64,000 nt of DNA from Flagellimonas_A sp039592695 (GCF_039592695.1 NZ_JBBUTK010000004.1:1-64000); one strand, 5' to 3'. Counted from the stretch's first letter, positions 33,340-41,876 are shown. A program made the numbers and translations. Notes: generated by a model not told the origin, from the letters alone.

Positions 33340-33582
33340 TTGGAACGAAAAATCAAATTGATATGGGATTTTAGGGGGCCCGCTGCCGCTAAAACAGCCG
33401 AGCACCACGAAAAGCATCTTGCTGAGTTTTTGGCCATAGAGCAACTTACGATGAACATTACTGGCCATCTTCACTACAGCAACATGCACAGCGTTGCCTA
33501 TATGGTGGTGACCGATGATGAGATGAAACAAGTAAGAAATCAGCTAAAGCCCCATCGGGGAGAGGTTTATGAAGAATCTTGA
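33340..33582 (+). CDS. Small conserved-looking protein, unknown function (TTG start)
   Basis: An 80-residue protein reading MERKIKLIWDFRGPAAAKTAEHHEKHLAEF from a TTG codon at 33340. I do not recognise a family. Several histidines cluster near residues 22-50. It is tightly packed (12 bp after the START-fold gene, overlapping the next start by 14 bp), which supports that it is real. The start codon is inferred because no ATG occurs before residue 38. Confidence 0.65.
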   Translation: MERKIKLIWDFRGPAAAKTAEHHEKHLAEFLAIEQLTMNITGHLHYSNMHSVAYMVVTDDEMKQVRNQLKPHRGEVYEES

Positions 33583-34714
33583 TGTAAAAGCCTTCTATTC
33601 AGCGTTCATAATTCTGTTCGTAATCGGTTGCTCTGAAAAGCAAGTTGATAATCCTCTCGAAACAGTATTGGCCTCAAATGATATGCGGATTAAAAAAGTG
33701 ATGGATTCTTTGGGGCAGCATGAAGTGCAAATCCGTTACACACAGATTGACCGCAATGGTGACAGCCTGATGTTCACCGATCATGATTTTCAAGTGGATG
33801 AAGACCGCTATTTCTATCCGGCCAGTACCGTAAAGTTTCCTGCTGCTGTGGCTGCGCTCGAAAAACTGAATGAACTGGATACGTTGGATAGGGATTTTCG
33901 TTTTTATGTGGAAGGTGATTCGGTGGAAACCACGTTTTCGGAAGCGATTCTGCAAATCTTCGCGGTCAGTGACAATGAGGCCAACAACCGCTTGGTCGAA
34001 TTTTTGGGGTTTGATGACCTAAACCATCGCATGCAGCGGCGCGGGGTTGAGCCCATTCGCATTTCACACCGCCTCTCAACCCCAAATGCTGATGAAGTAA
34101 CCGCGAAACCATTGGTCATCTATCTTAATGACAGTACCACGGGCATTTCAAAGTCTATCACCAGCAAAAGTCCGAAACCGTTGGATTTCAACGGAATAAA
34201 AAAAGGAAGTGGGTTTTATGCCCAAGATTCACTGTATCAAGAACCCTTTGATTTCTCTTTGAAAAATTACTATCCCGTTGAAGCCCAACATGCGCTTTTG
34301 AAGCGAATTATCTTTCCAGAAGCTTTTCCCAAAGAAGAACAGTTCAATCTCAACGAAGCTCAGCAAAAATTTCTTTTGGATGCGATGAAAATCCTACCAA
34401 AGAAAATTGGCTATGACTCAGAAGAATACTACGATAGCTATGGAAAGTTTTTTATGTACGGTGATTCAAAGGAAGCCATCCCTGAACACATTGAAATTTA
34501 TAACAAAGTGGGCTACGCCTATGGCACATTGACGGATTGTGCCTACATCAAGGATACCAAGAACAACATTGATTTTATGCTGACAGCGACCATTTTGGTC
34601 AACAGTGACAGTATCTTCAACGATGATCAATATGAATTTGACGAGGTTGGCATTCCGTTTTTGGCCCAGTTGGGCAGAGAAATTTATCAACACGAATTAA
34701 ATCGAAAGCGATGA
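33569..34714 (+). CDS. Beta-lactamase-fold serine hydrolase lipoprotein
   Basis: A 381-residue envelope lipoprotein with signal FIILFVIGC (cysteine at about 21). The class A-like active-site elements are in order: SxxK in PASTVKFP near residue 89, SDN in AVSDNEANNRLVEF near 131, and the third motif as KVG (NKVGYAYGT near 312) where KTG/KSG is usual. It could be a D-Ala-D-Ala peptidase-like or other serine hydrolase; beta-lactamase activity is not implied. The gene overlaps its neighbours on both sides. Confidence 0.8.
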   Translation: MKNLDVKAFYSAFIILFVIGCSEKQVDNPLETVLASNDMRIKKVMDSLGQHEVQIRYTQIDRNGDSLMFTDHDFQVDEDRYFYPASTVKFPAAVAALEKLNELDTLDRDFRFYVEGDSVETTFSEAILQIFAVSDNEANNRLVEFLGFDDLNHRMQRRGVEPIRISHRLSTPNADEVTAKPLVIYLNDSTTGISKSITSKSPKPLDFNGIKKGSGFYAQDSLYQEPFDFSLKNYYPVEAQHALLKRIIFPEAFPKEEQFNLNEAQQKFLLDAMKILPKKIGYDSEEYYDSYGKFFMYGDSKEAIPEHIEIYNKVGYAYGTLTDCAYIKDTKNNIDFMLTATILVNSDSIFNDDQYEFDEVGIPFLAQLGREIYQHELNRKR

Positions 34715-35229
34715 CAGCACTTACTTTTGACTCTTTTATCAAAAAAATTTATATCAAAGCCCCGATGGATAAACTCTATTGGTGCTGGGCCACCAAAGAA
34801 GGTATCGAGACCTGGTTTTTGCGTCAGGCCACCTACACCGATAAAAATGGATCTCAACACGCTGAAAATGATAAAATTCAAGCGGAAGATACCTATGTTT
34901 GGGAATGGCATAACTGGGATGGCCAAGAAAAAGGAACCATTCTCAAGGCCAACGGCACCGATTTTCTTGAATTCTCTTTTGCTGGCGACGTTTGCAAAGT
35001 TTCAGTCACATTAGAAGAAAATAAAGACGCCGTCTTACTCACCCTGAGACAATTCGACATGCCCACCGATGAAGAGACCAAAATGAACATCTATAATGGC
35101 TGCAGCTGCGGTTGGACGTTCTGGCTGGCCAACCTCAAGGCCTATCTGGAGCATGGCATTCTTTTGAACGAGACCGAATTTGACTTGACCGACATTCCCC
35201 AAGCGGGGCATATTTTTGTGAACATGTAA
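34711..35229 (+). CDS. AHSA1/SRPBCC domain protein
   Basis: A 172-residue START-fold protein of the AHSA1 type: SFIKKIYIKAPMDKLYWCWATKEGIETWF at the start and GWTFWLANLKAYLEHGI in the last helix. The fold binds hydrophobic ligands or, in Aha1, Hsp90; nothing here decides between them. It overlaps the serine hydrolase gene by 4 bp. Confidence 0.8.
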   Translation: MTALTFDSFIKKIYIKAPMDKLYWCWATKEGIETWFLRQATYTDKNGSQHAENDKIQAEDTYVWEWHNWDGQEKGTILKANGTDFLEFSFAGDVCKVSVTLEENKDAVLLTLRQFDMPTDEETKMNIYNGCSCGWTFWLANLKAYLEHGILLNETEFDLTDIPQAGHIFVNM

Positions 35230-35363
35230 GTTATGAAATGAGCATAAACTTTTTTGAGCATACCCTACCCGACATGTTTAAAATAAGTTTATGCGAATTA
35301 CTGAATGTGCAGAGATTTTTAGTTTCTTCATTTTCAGCAAACTATAAAATTTTAAACAGATGA
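35229..35363 (+). repeat. Duplicated leader, copy A (before the dioxygenase-like gene)
   Basis: About 130 bp closely matching 37394-37524. Both contain GAAATGAGCA, AACTTTTTTGAGCATAC, AAAATAAGTTTATGCGAATTACTGAATGTGCA and TTTTAAACA just before an ATGAAA. Within it GCATAAACTT and AAGTTTATGC form an inverted repeat. In this copy the ATGAAA is the start codon of the dioxygenase-like gene. Confidence 0.75.
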
Positions 35364-36004
35364 AACATACCATTTTCTTTGGTGTACTGCTATTTTTCTT
35401 GTTGGCTATGGTTTCTTGCCGCTCTCAGAACGACAAAAAATCTCCTAAAAAAACTGTGGCCAGAAATGTGGGAGGCCCCTGTGAAGGCTGTGAAGCATTA
35501 CATGAATTTGGTGATGTTCGATTGACCAACACAGACACCTTACCCAGTTTTTTTATGGCAGGTCCTAAGTTAAAAATCGTGGGAACTGTTTATAATCCCG
35601 ACAAATCTCCCGCAGAAAATGTTATCATCTATGTTTACCATACCGATAGAAAAGGTATATACCCGAAAAAAGGCGACGAAAAGGGTTGGACTCGAAGGCA
35701 TGGTTATTTAAGGGGTTGGGCCAAAACCAATGACGATGGCATGTATACTTTTTTTACGTTTCGACCGGCCAGTTACCCCAATCGAAGCGCTCCAGAACAT
35801 ATTCACATGACCGTAAAAGAACCGACCACCAACGCATACTACATTGATGATATTATGTTTGATGACGATTCACTTTTGACCAAAACTATAAGGAAACAGC
35901 GATCCGATAGGGCAGGTTCGGGCATCGTCAAACTTCAAAAAGAAGATTCGCTGTTGATTGCTAAGCGAGATATTTTTCTGGGGAGGAATATTCCCGATTA
36001 CTAA
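35360..36004 (+). CDS. Intradiol dioxygenase-like lipoprotein
   Basis: A 214-residue lipoprotein (signal FFLLAMVSC, cysteine about 20) followed by an intradiol ring-cleavage dioxygenase-type beta sandwich. The expected iron ligands are visible: Tyr in HTDRKGIYPKKG near residue 100, Tyr in RPASYPNRS near 139, and the His pair in PEHIHMTV near 150. Such enzymes open catechol rings, but the substrate of this exported bacteroidete branch is unknown. The upstream leader (35229-35363) is duplicated at 37394. Confidence 0.8.
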   Translation: MKHTIFFGVLLFFLLAMVSCRSQNDKKSPKKTVARNVGGPCEGCEALHEFGDVRLTNTDTLPSFFMAGPKLKIVGTVYNPDKSPAENVIIYVYHTDRKGIYPKKGDEKGWTRRHGYLRGWAKTNDDGMYTFFTFRPASYPNRSAPEHIHMTVKEPTTNAYYIDDIMFDDDSLLTKTIRKQRSDRAGSGIVKLQKEDSLLIAKRDIFLGRNIPDY

Positions 36005-36030
36005 TAAAGATCAAGAGTATGCTTTCGACC

Positions 36031-36070
36031 GTGCTTCGACTGCGCTCAGCATAATACGCTCAAGGTGACA
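36031..36070 (+). repeat. Dispersed repeat, CTTCGACTGCGCTCAG type, at the rimO 3' end
   Basis: GCTTCGACTGCGCTCAGC, then a spacer and CTCAAGGTGACA. The rimO stop codon (36060-36062) lies inside it, so the last residues of RimO (LSP) are coded by the repeat. Confidence 0.65.
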
Positions 36071-37370
36071 AAAAAGGTTCACCATACAAATCGAAGTCTG
36101 CGGCATCCGTGATTTTAATTTGGCAGAAATCACCGATTTTAACATAATGTTTCGTGGCATCGATGAGTACCTCATTGTCGACATCAGGAGAGTCAAATTC
36201 TGTTCGCCCTACAAAATAGTTTCCTTCTTTTCTATCGATGATGCAGCGAAACGTTTTTCCGATTTTTTCTTGGTTGAGTTCCCATGAAATCTGTGATTGC
36301 AGTTCCATAATCTCATTGGCGCGTTGTTGCTTTACTGTTTCAGGAACGTCATCCTCCAAATGATAGGCATGGGTATTTTCTTCATGGCTGTAGGTAAAGC
36401 AGCCCAAGCGTTCAAAACGCATTTCGGTCACCCAATCCTTTAAGGTTTGGAAATCTTCTTCCGTTTCCCCAGGATACCCCACAATCAAGGTGGTGCGAAT
36501 GGCCATGCCGGGTGCGGCTTCTCGAAAGTCTTGCAACAGTTTTGTGGTCTTCACTTTGGTCGTGCCTCGTCGCATGCTTTTCAAAATAGCGTCTGAAATA
36601 TGCTGAAGCGGAATATCGATATAATTACAGACTTTCGGATCATTTCGCATGACATCCAACACATCCATCGGAAAGCCAGTGGGGAAGGCATAATGAAGGC
36701 GAATCCATTCAATACCGTCTACTTTCGCCAGTCTTTGAAGCAATTCTGCGAGATTGCGTTTTTTATAAAGGTCGAGCCCGTAATAGGTTAAATCTTGTGC
36801 AATCAAAATCAATTCTTTGACACCATTCACAGCCAATTTTTCGGCTTCACTTGCCAATTCTTCAATTGGTTTGCTCTTGTGTTTGCCCCGCATAATCGGA
36901 ATGGCACAAAAAGAACAAGGTCGGTCACAGCCTTCAGCAATCTTAAGGTATGCATAGTTTTTTGGTGTGGTAGTAAGCCTTTCGCCAATCAGCTCATGTT
37001 TGTAGTCAGCCCCGAGGGCTTTGAGCAGATTGGGCAGGTCACTGGTGCCAAAATAGGCATCCACATTGGGGATTTCTTTCTCTAAATCAGGTTTGTAGCG
37101 TTCACTGAGGCATCCGGTGACAAAAACCCTGTCAACCTCGCCAGCTTCCTTTTTCTGAACAAAATCTAGTATCGTGTTGACACTTTCTTCCTTGGCATTG
37201 GCAATAAATCCGCAGGTATTGATAACCACCACATTGCCCTCTTCTTCGTGCACCACTTCTTTGTCATTGGCGCGTAATTGCCCCATCAATACCTCAGAAT
37301 CGTAGACATTCTTGCTACAACCTAAGGTGACGACATTGATTTTATTCTTTTTAAGGGATTTTGTGCGCAT
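36060..37370 (-). CDS. rimO: Ribosomal protein S12 methylthiotransferase
   Basis: Radical-SAM enzyme that adds a methylthio group to an aspartate of ribosomal protein S12. The 436-residue protein has the N-terminal UPF0004 domain with cluster cysteines in TLGCSKNVYDSE, NTCGF and VTGCLSERY, the radical-SAM motif CDRPCSFC near residue 150, and a C-terminal TRAM domain. The stop lies inside a dispersed repeat, which has supplied the final residues. A TAATTTTG promoter element on the minus strand (37390-37397) lies at the edge of the duplicated leader copy B. Confidence 0.93.
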   Translation of the reverse strand: MRTKSLKKNKINVVTLGCSKNVYDSEVLMGQLRANDKEVVHEEEGNVVVINTCGFIANAKEESVNTILDFVQKKEAGEVDRVFVTGCLSERYKPDLEKEIPNVDAYFGTSDLPNLLKALGADYKHELIGERLTTTPKNYAYLKIAEGCDRPCSFCAIPIMRGKHKSKPIEELASEAEKLAVNGVKELILIAQDLTYYGLDLYKKRNLAELLQRLAKVDGIEWIRLHYAFPTGFPMDVLDVMRNDPKVCNYIDIPLQHISDAILKSMRRGTTKVKTTKLLQDFREAAPGMAIRTTLIVGYPGETEEDFQTLKDWVTEMRFERLGCFTYSHEENTHAYHLEDDVPETVKQQRANEIMELQSQISWELNQEKIGKTFRCIIDRKEGNYFVGRTEFDSPDVDNEVLIDATKHYVKIGDFCQIKITDAADFDLYGEPFLSP

Positions 37371-37393
37371 ACCTTTATTTATGGGTGCGCAAA

Positions 37394-37524
37394 ATTACGA
37401 AATGAGCACAAACTTTTTTGAGCATACTTTAACGGCATGATTAAAATAAGTTTATGCGAATTACTGAATGTGCAAAATTTTTTAGTTTATTCATTTTCAA
37501 TGAATTAAAAATTTTAAACAAATG
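37394..37524 (+). repeat. Duplicated leader, copy B (no gene behind it)
   Basis: Closely similar to 35229-35363, including the inverted repeat and the TTTTAAACAAATGAAA end, but here the ATG opens only a 13-codon frame ending TAG. It lies between rimO and the amidase gene, which both run on the minus strand, and looks like the remnant of a duplicated gene front. Confidence 0.7.
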
Positions 37525-37550
37525 AAAGTGCTTTGTAAAAAAGTGGATGC

Positions 37551-39212
37551 CTACTCTTTATAGCTTTCAGGAATTTTCCTTGCCCTGGTCAGTTGCTCAA
37601 AAGATTTTCCCATCCGCAATAGCTCAGCTTCTTGAAAAGGTTTTGAGATAAACGTCAAACTGATAGGTTCACCACTTTCTTTATACCCCATTGGGATGGT
37701 CAGTGCAGGATATTCCGCAACCGCGGCATGGCCCGCATGCCAATTGTTGATGGAAAGTATGGCATCTAAATCATGCTCATCCAAAGCGGAATCAAAAAAC
37801 TTTTGTCCGTTCTTTTTCAATCTTTCTTTGATCTCAACTAACCCTTCCTCTGAAGTTGGGTCGGTCAAAATGCTATCTAATCGTGCCTGTTCGTAAGGTA
37901 TACGAACCGTACTGTCCTCACTGTTGAACCGGACCACATCGGCTACAGAGCCTATGGTAACTGCATCTGTATTCTTTACTTGTGATTCTAAATATGCAGG
38001 AAGGTCATTTTTCATATCGATGTTCAAAACGCTCAAAAATCCATCCATAGCAACTTCAGGTGGGTCAAACTCAACAATTTCAGCTCCCGCTTCTTTGAGT
38101 CTTGCAATGGTTTCCCCATAAATCGAGTCGGCCTCCATCAAGCTCTTCATGGCGCCAAGGCGTAATTCGTTCAAAGGCTTTGGGTTCAGGTATGACGAAA
38201 GCATACCGTCGTAACCCTCCACTGATTTAGAATCTTCTGCATCCTTCCCCAAAAGGGCATCCAACAAAATGGCGTTGTCGGCAACATTCTTGGTCATGGG
38301 GCCAGGGGTGTCTAAAGTACTTGAGATGGGCACGATACCCGTTCTGCTCAATAAACCAATAGTAGGTTTGAGCCCAACCACGGAATTCTGGCTCGATGGT
38401 GATAGTATGGAACCCGAAGTTTCGGTTCCGATCGCGGCTACGGCATAATTTGCCGCAGTTGATGTACCACTGCCCGCGCTCGACCCACCGGTATCAAACA
38501 CCCGGCGCCCATACGGATTCAGCGTTTGCCCGCCGACGGCACTCTGCCCGTTTGGACAAACTGCACAGATAAAATTGGCCCATTCACTGAGATTTGCCTT
38601 CCCCAGAATCAATGCCCCTTTTTCTTTTAGACGTGTCACTATAAAAGCATCGTCAGTGGTGTTATCCATAAGGGCAATTGCTCCAGCCGTAGTTTTCATT
38701 CCCTCAGTGCCGATATTATCCTTCAATAAAATGGGCATACCGTAAATAGGGTGTTTTCCTTCGGCATTGGCATCCAATTTTCGGGCTTCTTCAAGCACAT
38801 CAGGATTGAGGGCGATGACCGTATTCAGAGTCGTTTCATTGGGCAATTCGTATTTGTAGATGCGGTGCAGGTAAAACAAGACCAAATCTTCATAAGAGAA
38901 CTTTCCTACGGAAATACTTTTTTGGATGGATGGAATGTCTTGCTCCAGCACCAAGGGCTTCATCATTTTGTATGTCGAATCAGAAAATTGGGAAACCTCG
39001 GCATACAAGGGCAAAAACACCTCATTTTTGTCCGACACCTTTGACTGTATGAATTTGTACCGCATACGTTCCGATTCGTGATCCGCATTGGCTGCCACCT
39101 CAGCAGAATCGTTATACGATTGCCATAGAACAATAGGTTTGGTACTTTTCGGTTCTTGCTTGCAGGCTGTAATCAGCAACAACAACAAAATGGGTAGGAG
39201 AAATTTTTTCAT
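37551..39212 (-). CDS. Amidase-signature-family lipoprotein
   Basis: A 553-residue enzyme of the amidase signature family, exported as a lipoprotein (MKKFLLPILLLLLITAC). The Ser-cisSer-Lys triad is visible: Lys in ILLKDNIGTEGMKTTAGA near residue 160, and the two serines in GGSSAGSGTSTAANYA and GTETSGSILSPSS (near 240-265). The start at 39212 was chosen for its signal peptide; the longer frame to 39263 translates repeat DNA. It hydrolyses an amide of unknown nature, outside the cytoplasm. Confidence 0.88.
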   Translation of the reverse strand: MKKFLLPILLLLLITACKQEPKSTKPIVLWQSYNDSAEVAANADHESERMRYKFIQSKVSDKNEVFLPLYAEVSQFSDSTYKMMKPLVLEQDIPSIQKSISVGKFSYEDLVLFYLHRIYKYELPNETTLNTVIALNPDVLEEARKLDANAEGKHPIYGMPILLKDNIGTEGMKTTAGAIALMDNTTDDAFIVTRLKEKGALILGKANLSEWANFICAVCPNGQSAVGGQTLNPYGRRVFDTGGSSAGSGTSTAANYAVAAIGTETSGSILSPSSQNSVVGLKPTIGLLSRTGIVPISSTLDTPGPMTKNVADNAILLDALLGKDAEDSKSVEGYDGMLSSYLNPKPLNELRLGAMKSLMEADSIYGETIARLKEAGAEIVEFDPPEVAMDGFLSVLNIDMKNDLPAYLESQVKNTDAVTIGSVADVVRFNSEDSTVRIPYEQARLDSILTDPTSEEGLVEIKERLKKNGQKFFDSALDEHDLDAILSINNWHAGHAAVAEYPALTIPMGYKESGEPISLTFISKPFQEAELLRMGKSFEQLTRARKIPESYKE

Positions 39213-39228
39213 AGTATAATTCAGTAAA

Positions 39229-39375
39229 CTCCTTCCCACATTCGGGGGAAGGTGGTCCCGCATTTACGGGAACGGAAGGGGGGGTGGTACTTCGACTGCG
39301 CTCAGTACAGGCAATCCACTCCGTCTTATCCGCTTATGGCGGATAATCCACCCCTCCCTGACTATGGAGGGGAGC
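39229..39375. repeat. Mosaic of dispersed hairpin repeats
   Basis: This spacer contains at least four hairpins in a row: CCTTCCC/GGGAAGG (about 39231-39252), CCCG/CGGG (39257-39270), the CTTCGACTGCGCTCAG core (39290-39305), TTATCCGC/GCGGATAA (39326-39347) and CCCCTCC/GGAGGGG (39351-39373). Confidence 0.7.
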
Positions 39376-39382
39376 TGTTATG

Positions 39383-40264
39383 TTAGTTATCAGAAAGCAA
39401 AGCCTTCCACTTTTTGATATTTTTTTCGTTCATGCGCACAAACTCATCTTTGTCCTGCGCATTTGCCAAGATACGTGATTTTTCGGCAGAGGCAATCGCC
39501 GCCCTATGGTCACCGAGTTCTGCCTGCACCAAACTTTTGACACGGTGAAAGTAATAGGTGTCGCCCCCAATTTCAATGGCCTTGTTCGAATACTTCAAAG
39601 CCCGCTCAAAATCCTTGCCCTGCTCTTGCAAGTAGCGGGCGGCCTCATAGTAGGTCTGGGCGGTAGGATTATTGTTGATTTGTTTCGCAATTTCAATTTC
39701 CATCTGGGCATCCGTATCCACCAAAAAGGGAATGGTGACTTTGGTACTCGCCCAAATCAGGTTCAGGTTAGCAGAATGGTGGGTGATACTATCAAAGGCC
39801 ATTAAAAAATTCTCTTGATGATAGGGAGTTGTCTGTGGTTTAACGGTGATACGGAACAAATCTTCATCGGCATCGTATTTTTTTCGCCCATCGCCCCAAT
39901 GCGAAATATTGGTATGAAAGGCAATTTGCCACTTACCTTCTTCGGGAAAAGCATACAGTGCATAGGTTCCTTTTGGTAGGTCATTTTCCATGACCTGCAT
40001 ATCGGTATCAACCGTGATTTTGGTGCTCTCATTCGCCCCAACCCGCCAAATGCGACCGTAAGGCACCAAACCCTGTTGCCCATCTTTTTGTGGACCAAAA
40101 ACGTGACGCCCACGAACCGCAGGTCGTGAATATTCAGCGGTGATTTTTGAGAGGCCGATCTCTTGCTCAATTTTTGAAAAGGGACTGGCTTTAGGGTGCG
40201 CTATTTGGGCATTCGCAGAAATAACAAAAACAGTAATCGTCAAAAATGTTACGAAATACTTCAA
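39383..40264 (-). CDS. DUF2911 domain protein with TPR tail, secreted
   Basis: A 293-residue protein with signal peptide (MKYFVTFLTITVFVISANAQ) and a DUF2911 domain: HPKASPFSKIEQEIGLSKITAEYSRPAVRGR, then GRIWRVGANESTKI and LPKGTYALYAFPEEGKW. The last 90 residues look like TPR helices (AARYLQEQGKDFERALKYSNKAIEIGG). DUF2911 function is unknown. Its start overlaps the stop of ftsY by 4 bp, so it is probably translated with it. Confidence 0.85.
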   Translation of the reverse strand: MKYFVTFLTITVFVISANAQIAHPKASPFSKIEQEIGLSKITAEYSRPAVRGRHVFGPQKDGQQGLVPYGRIWRVGANESTKITVDTDMQVMENDLPKGTYALYAFPEEGKWQIAFHTNISHWGDGRKKYDADEDLFRITVKPQTTPYHQENFLMAFDSITHHSANLNLIWASTKVTIPFLVDTDAQMEIEIAKQINNNPTAQTYYEAARYLQEQGKDFERALKYSNKAIEIGGDTYYFHRVKSLVQAELGDHRAAIASAEKSRILANAQDKDEFVRMNEKNIKKWKALLSDN

Positions 40265-41223
40265 CTCTCAAGATTGAAAAACGAATCCACAAATTCATAT
40301 TTATTAAAGACCTGTAGGTCTTCTAGGCCCTCACCTACCCCGATATATTTTACGGGTATTTGAAACTGGTCTGAAATACCGATGACCACGCCACCTTTTG
40401 CGGTGCCATCGAGTTTGGTCACGGCCAAACTGGTCACTTCGGTAGCTTTGGTGAACTGCTTCGCCTGTTCAAAGGCATTTTGACCGGTAGAGCCATCCAA
40501 CACCAGCAACACATCGTGTGGTGCACCGGGCACTACTTTTTGCATGACCCGTTTCACTTTGGTAAGCTCGTTCATCAAATTTACCTTGTTGTGCAATCGG
40601 CCAGCGGTATCAATCAATACGACATCGGCATTTTCGGCCACTGCGGAATTTAAGGTGTCAAAAGCCACAGAGGCGGGATCGCTTCCCATTTTTTGCTTTA
40701 CTATCGGCACGTCGACCCGTTCGCCCCAAACCTGCAACTGGTCAATGGCGGCAGCACGAAATGTATCTGCGGCACCAAGTACCACATTGAGACCTTGGTT
40801 TTTGAATTGGTGGGCCAATTTGCCAATGGTTGTGGTCTTGCCGACCCCGTTCACGCCCACTACCATGATGACATAAGGTTTCTTGTCCTGAGGGATTGAA
40901 AACTCTTGTTCTTCACCCACATGGGTCTCTGAAAGCAATGCGGCAATCTCTTCTCGTAGAATAGTGTTCAGCTCATCGGTACCCATATATTTATCGCGGG
41001 ATACCCGTTCTTCAATGCGTTCAATGATTTTCAATGTGGTATTTACCCCGACATCTGAGGTGACCAGAACTTCCTCAAGATTGTCCAACACCTCATCATC
41101 AACCTTGGATTTGCCTGCAACGGCCTTGCTCAACTTGCCAAAAAAGCTGGTTTTGCTCTTTTCGAGGCCTTTATCAAGGGTCTCTTTCTTGTCTTTTGAG
41201 AAAATCTTTTTGAATAAACTCAT
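40261..41223 (-). CDS. ftsY: Signal recognition particle receptor FtsY
   Basis: GTPase receptor that docks ribosome-SRP complexes at the membrane. The 320-residue protein is the short NG form without the acidic A domain: N domain (SKVDDEVLDNLEEVLVTSDVGVNTTLKI), G domain with VGVNGVGKTTTIGKLA, GAADTFRAAA, DTAGRLHN and TKLDGTAKGG. It lies after the DUF4295 terminator at 41347 and is followed by the DUF2911 gene, overlapping by 4 bp. Confidence 0.95.
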   Translation of the reverse strand: MSLFKKIFSKDKKETLDKGLEKSKTSFFGKLSKAVAGKSKVDDEVLDNLEEVLVTSDVGVNTTLKIIERIEERVSRDKYMGTDELNTILREEIAALLSETHVGEEQEFSIPQDKKPYVIMVVGVNGVGKTTTIGKLAHQFKNQGLNVVLGAADTFRAAAIDQLQVWGERVDVPIVKQKMGSDPASVAFDTLNSAVAENADVVLIDTAGRLHNKVNLMNELTKVKRVMQKVVPGAPHDVLLVLDGSTGQNAFEQAKQFTKATEVTSLAVTKLDGTAKGGVVIGISDQFQIPVKYIGVGEGLEDLQVFNKYEFVDSFFNLES

Positions 41224-41346
41224 CGCTGTATTCGGTTGAAGGCCAAAGATAGTGAAGTGTGCAGTTTTATTGCGAATCTTGAAAATTCAAGATGAAGCAA
41301 TCCTTTTAATTATTTTTACGGATTGCTTGGTCACTTCTTCCTCGCC

Positions 41347-41373
41347 ATAAAAAAAGCCGCTCAAAAGCGGCTT
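41347..41373 (-). terminator. Terminator after the rpmB-rpmG-DUF4295 unit
   Basis: AAGCCGCT (41354-41361) and AGCGGCTT (41366-41373) form the stem; on the minus strand it is followed by a T run. Confidence 0.85.
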
Positions 41374-41399
41374 TCAATACGATATATGGTTTGGTCTTA

Positions 41400-41549
41400 C
41401 TACTTGTTCAACCAATCATTGACATTTTCGGGTGCCATAACGGATTCTACAAAAGTGTAGGCTCCGGTTTTGGGCGACTTGACCATTTTGATGGCCTTGG
41501 TCAAACGCTTAGAGCTTGATTGTAACGTTGCAACTGTCTTCTTTGCCAT
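41400..41549 (-). CDS. DUF4295 small basic protein
   Basis: A 49-residue basic protein, MAKKTVATLQSSSKRLTKAI through to the C-terminal NVNDWLNK, matching the DUF4295 family found in Bacteroidota just after rpmG. The conserved placement in the L28-L33 unit suggests a ribosome-linked role, but its function is not known. It lies 37 bp after rpmG and is followed by a terminator. Confidence 0.85.
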   Translation of the reverse strand: MAKKTVATLQSSSKRLTKAIKMVKSPKTGAYTFVESVMAPENVNDWLNK

Positions 41550-41586
41550 GAATCTATATTTTTTCATATCCGCGAAAGCGGATATC

Positions 41587-41769
41587 TTATTTTATCTCTT
41601 TGTGAATTGTCATGCGCTTCAGAATCGGGTTGAATTTTTTCAACTCAATTCGGTCTGGCGTATTTTTCTTGTTCTTTGTCGTGATATAACGTGAAGTGCC
41701 GGGCATGCCTGAGTCTTTATGCTCGGTACACTCTAAAATCACCTGAATTCTATTGCCTTTCTTTGCCAT
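41587..41769 (-). CDS. rpmG: 50S ribosomal protein L33
   Basis: A 60-residue large-subunit protein: AKKGNRIQVILECTEHKDSG at the start and TPDRIELKKFNPILKRMTIHKE at the end. Only one cysteine is present, so this is the zinc-free form. It is the second gene of the rpmB-rpmG-DUF4295 unit. A 13-bp palindrome (41784-41796) lies 14 bp upstream of its start codon. Confidence 0.95.
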   Translation of the reverse strand: MAKKGNRIQVILECTEHKDSGMPGTSRYITTKNKKNTPDRIELKKFNPILKRMTIHKEIK

Positions 41770-41783
41770 CTTTCACTAACTTA

Positions 41784-41796
41784 CTCGATAATCGAG
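41784..41796. promoter_or_regulatory. Palindrome CTCGATAATCGAG upstream of rpmG
   Basis: Second copy of the 19-bp identical stretch seen before the beta-barrel gene at 14861; here it lies in the rpmB-rpmG spacer. Confidence 0.4.
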
Positions 41797-41876
41797 ATTT
41801 ATAATACTCCGACGCTATGGTCGAAATCTAAGGTTTGTTTTATTTCAATGCCTTCTGGGGCTTACCCAGAGGTGGT

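Noticed and set aside
37525..37566. 13-codon frame after leader copy B as a real peptide gene
   Set aside because: Too short, with no conservation evidence; more likely the remains of a lost gene.
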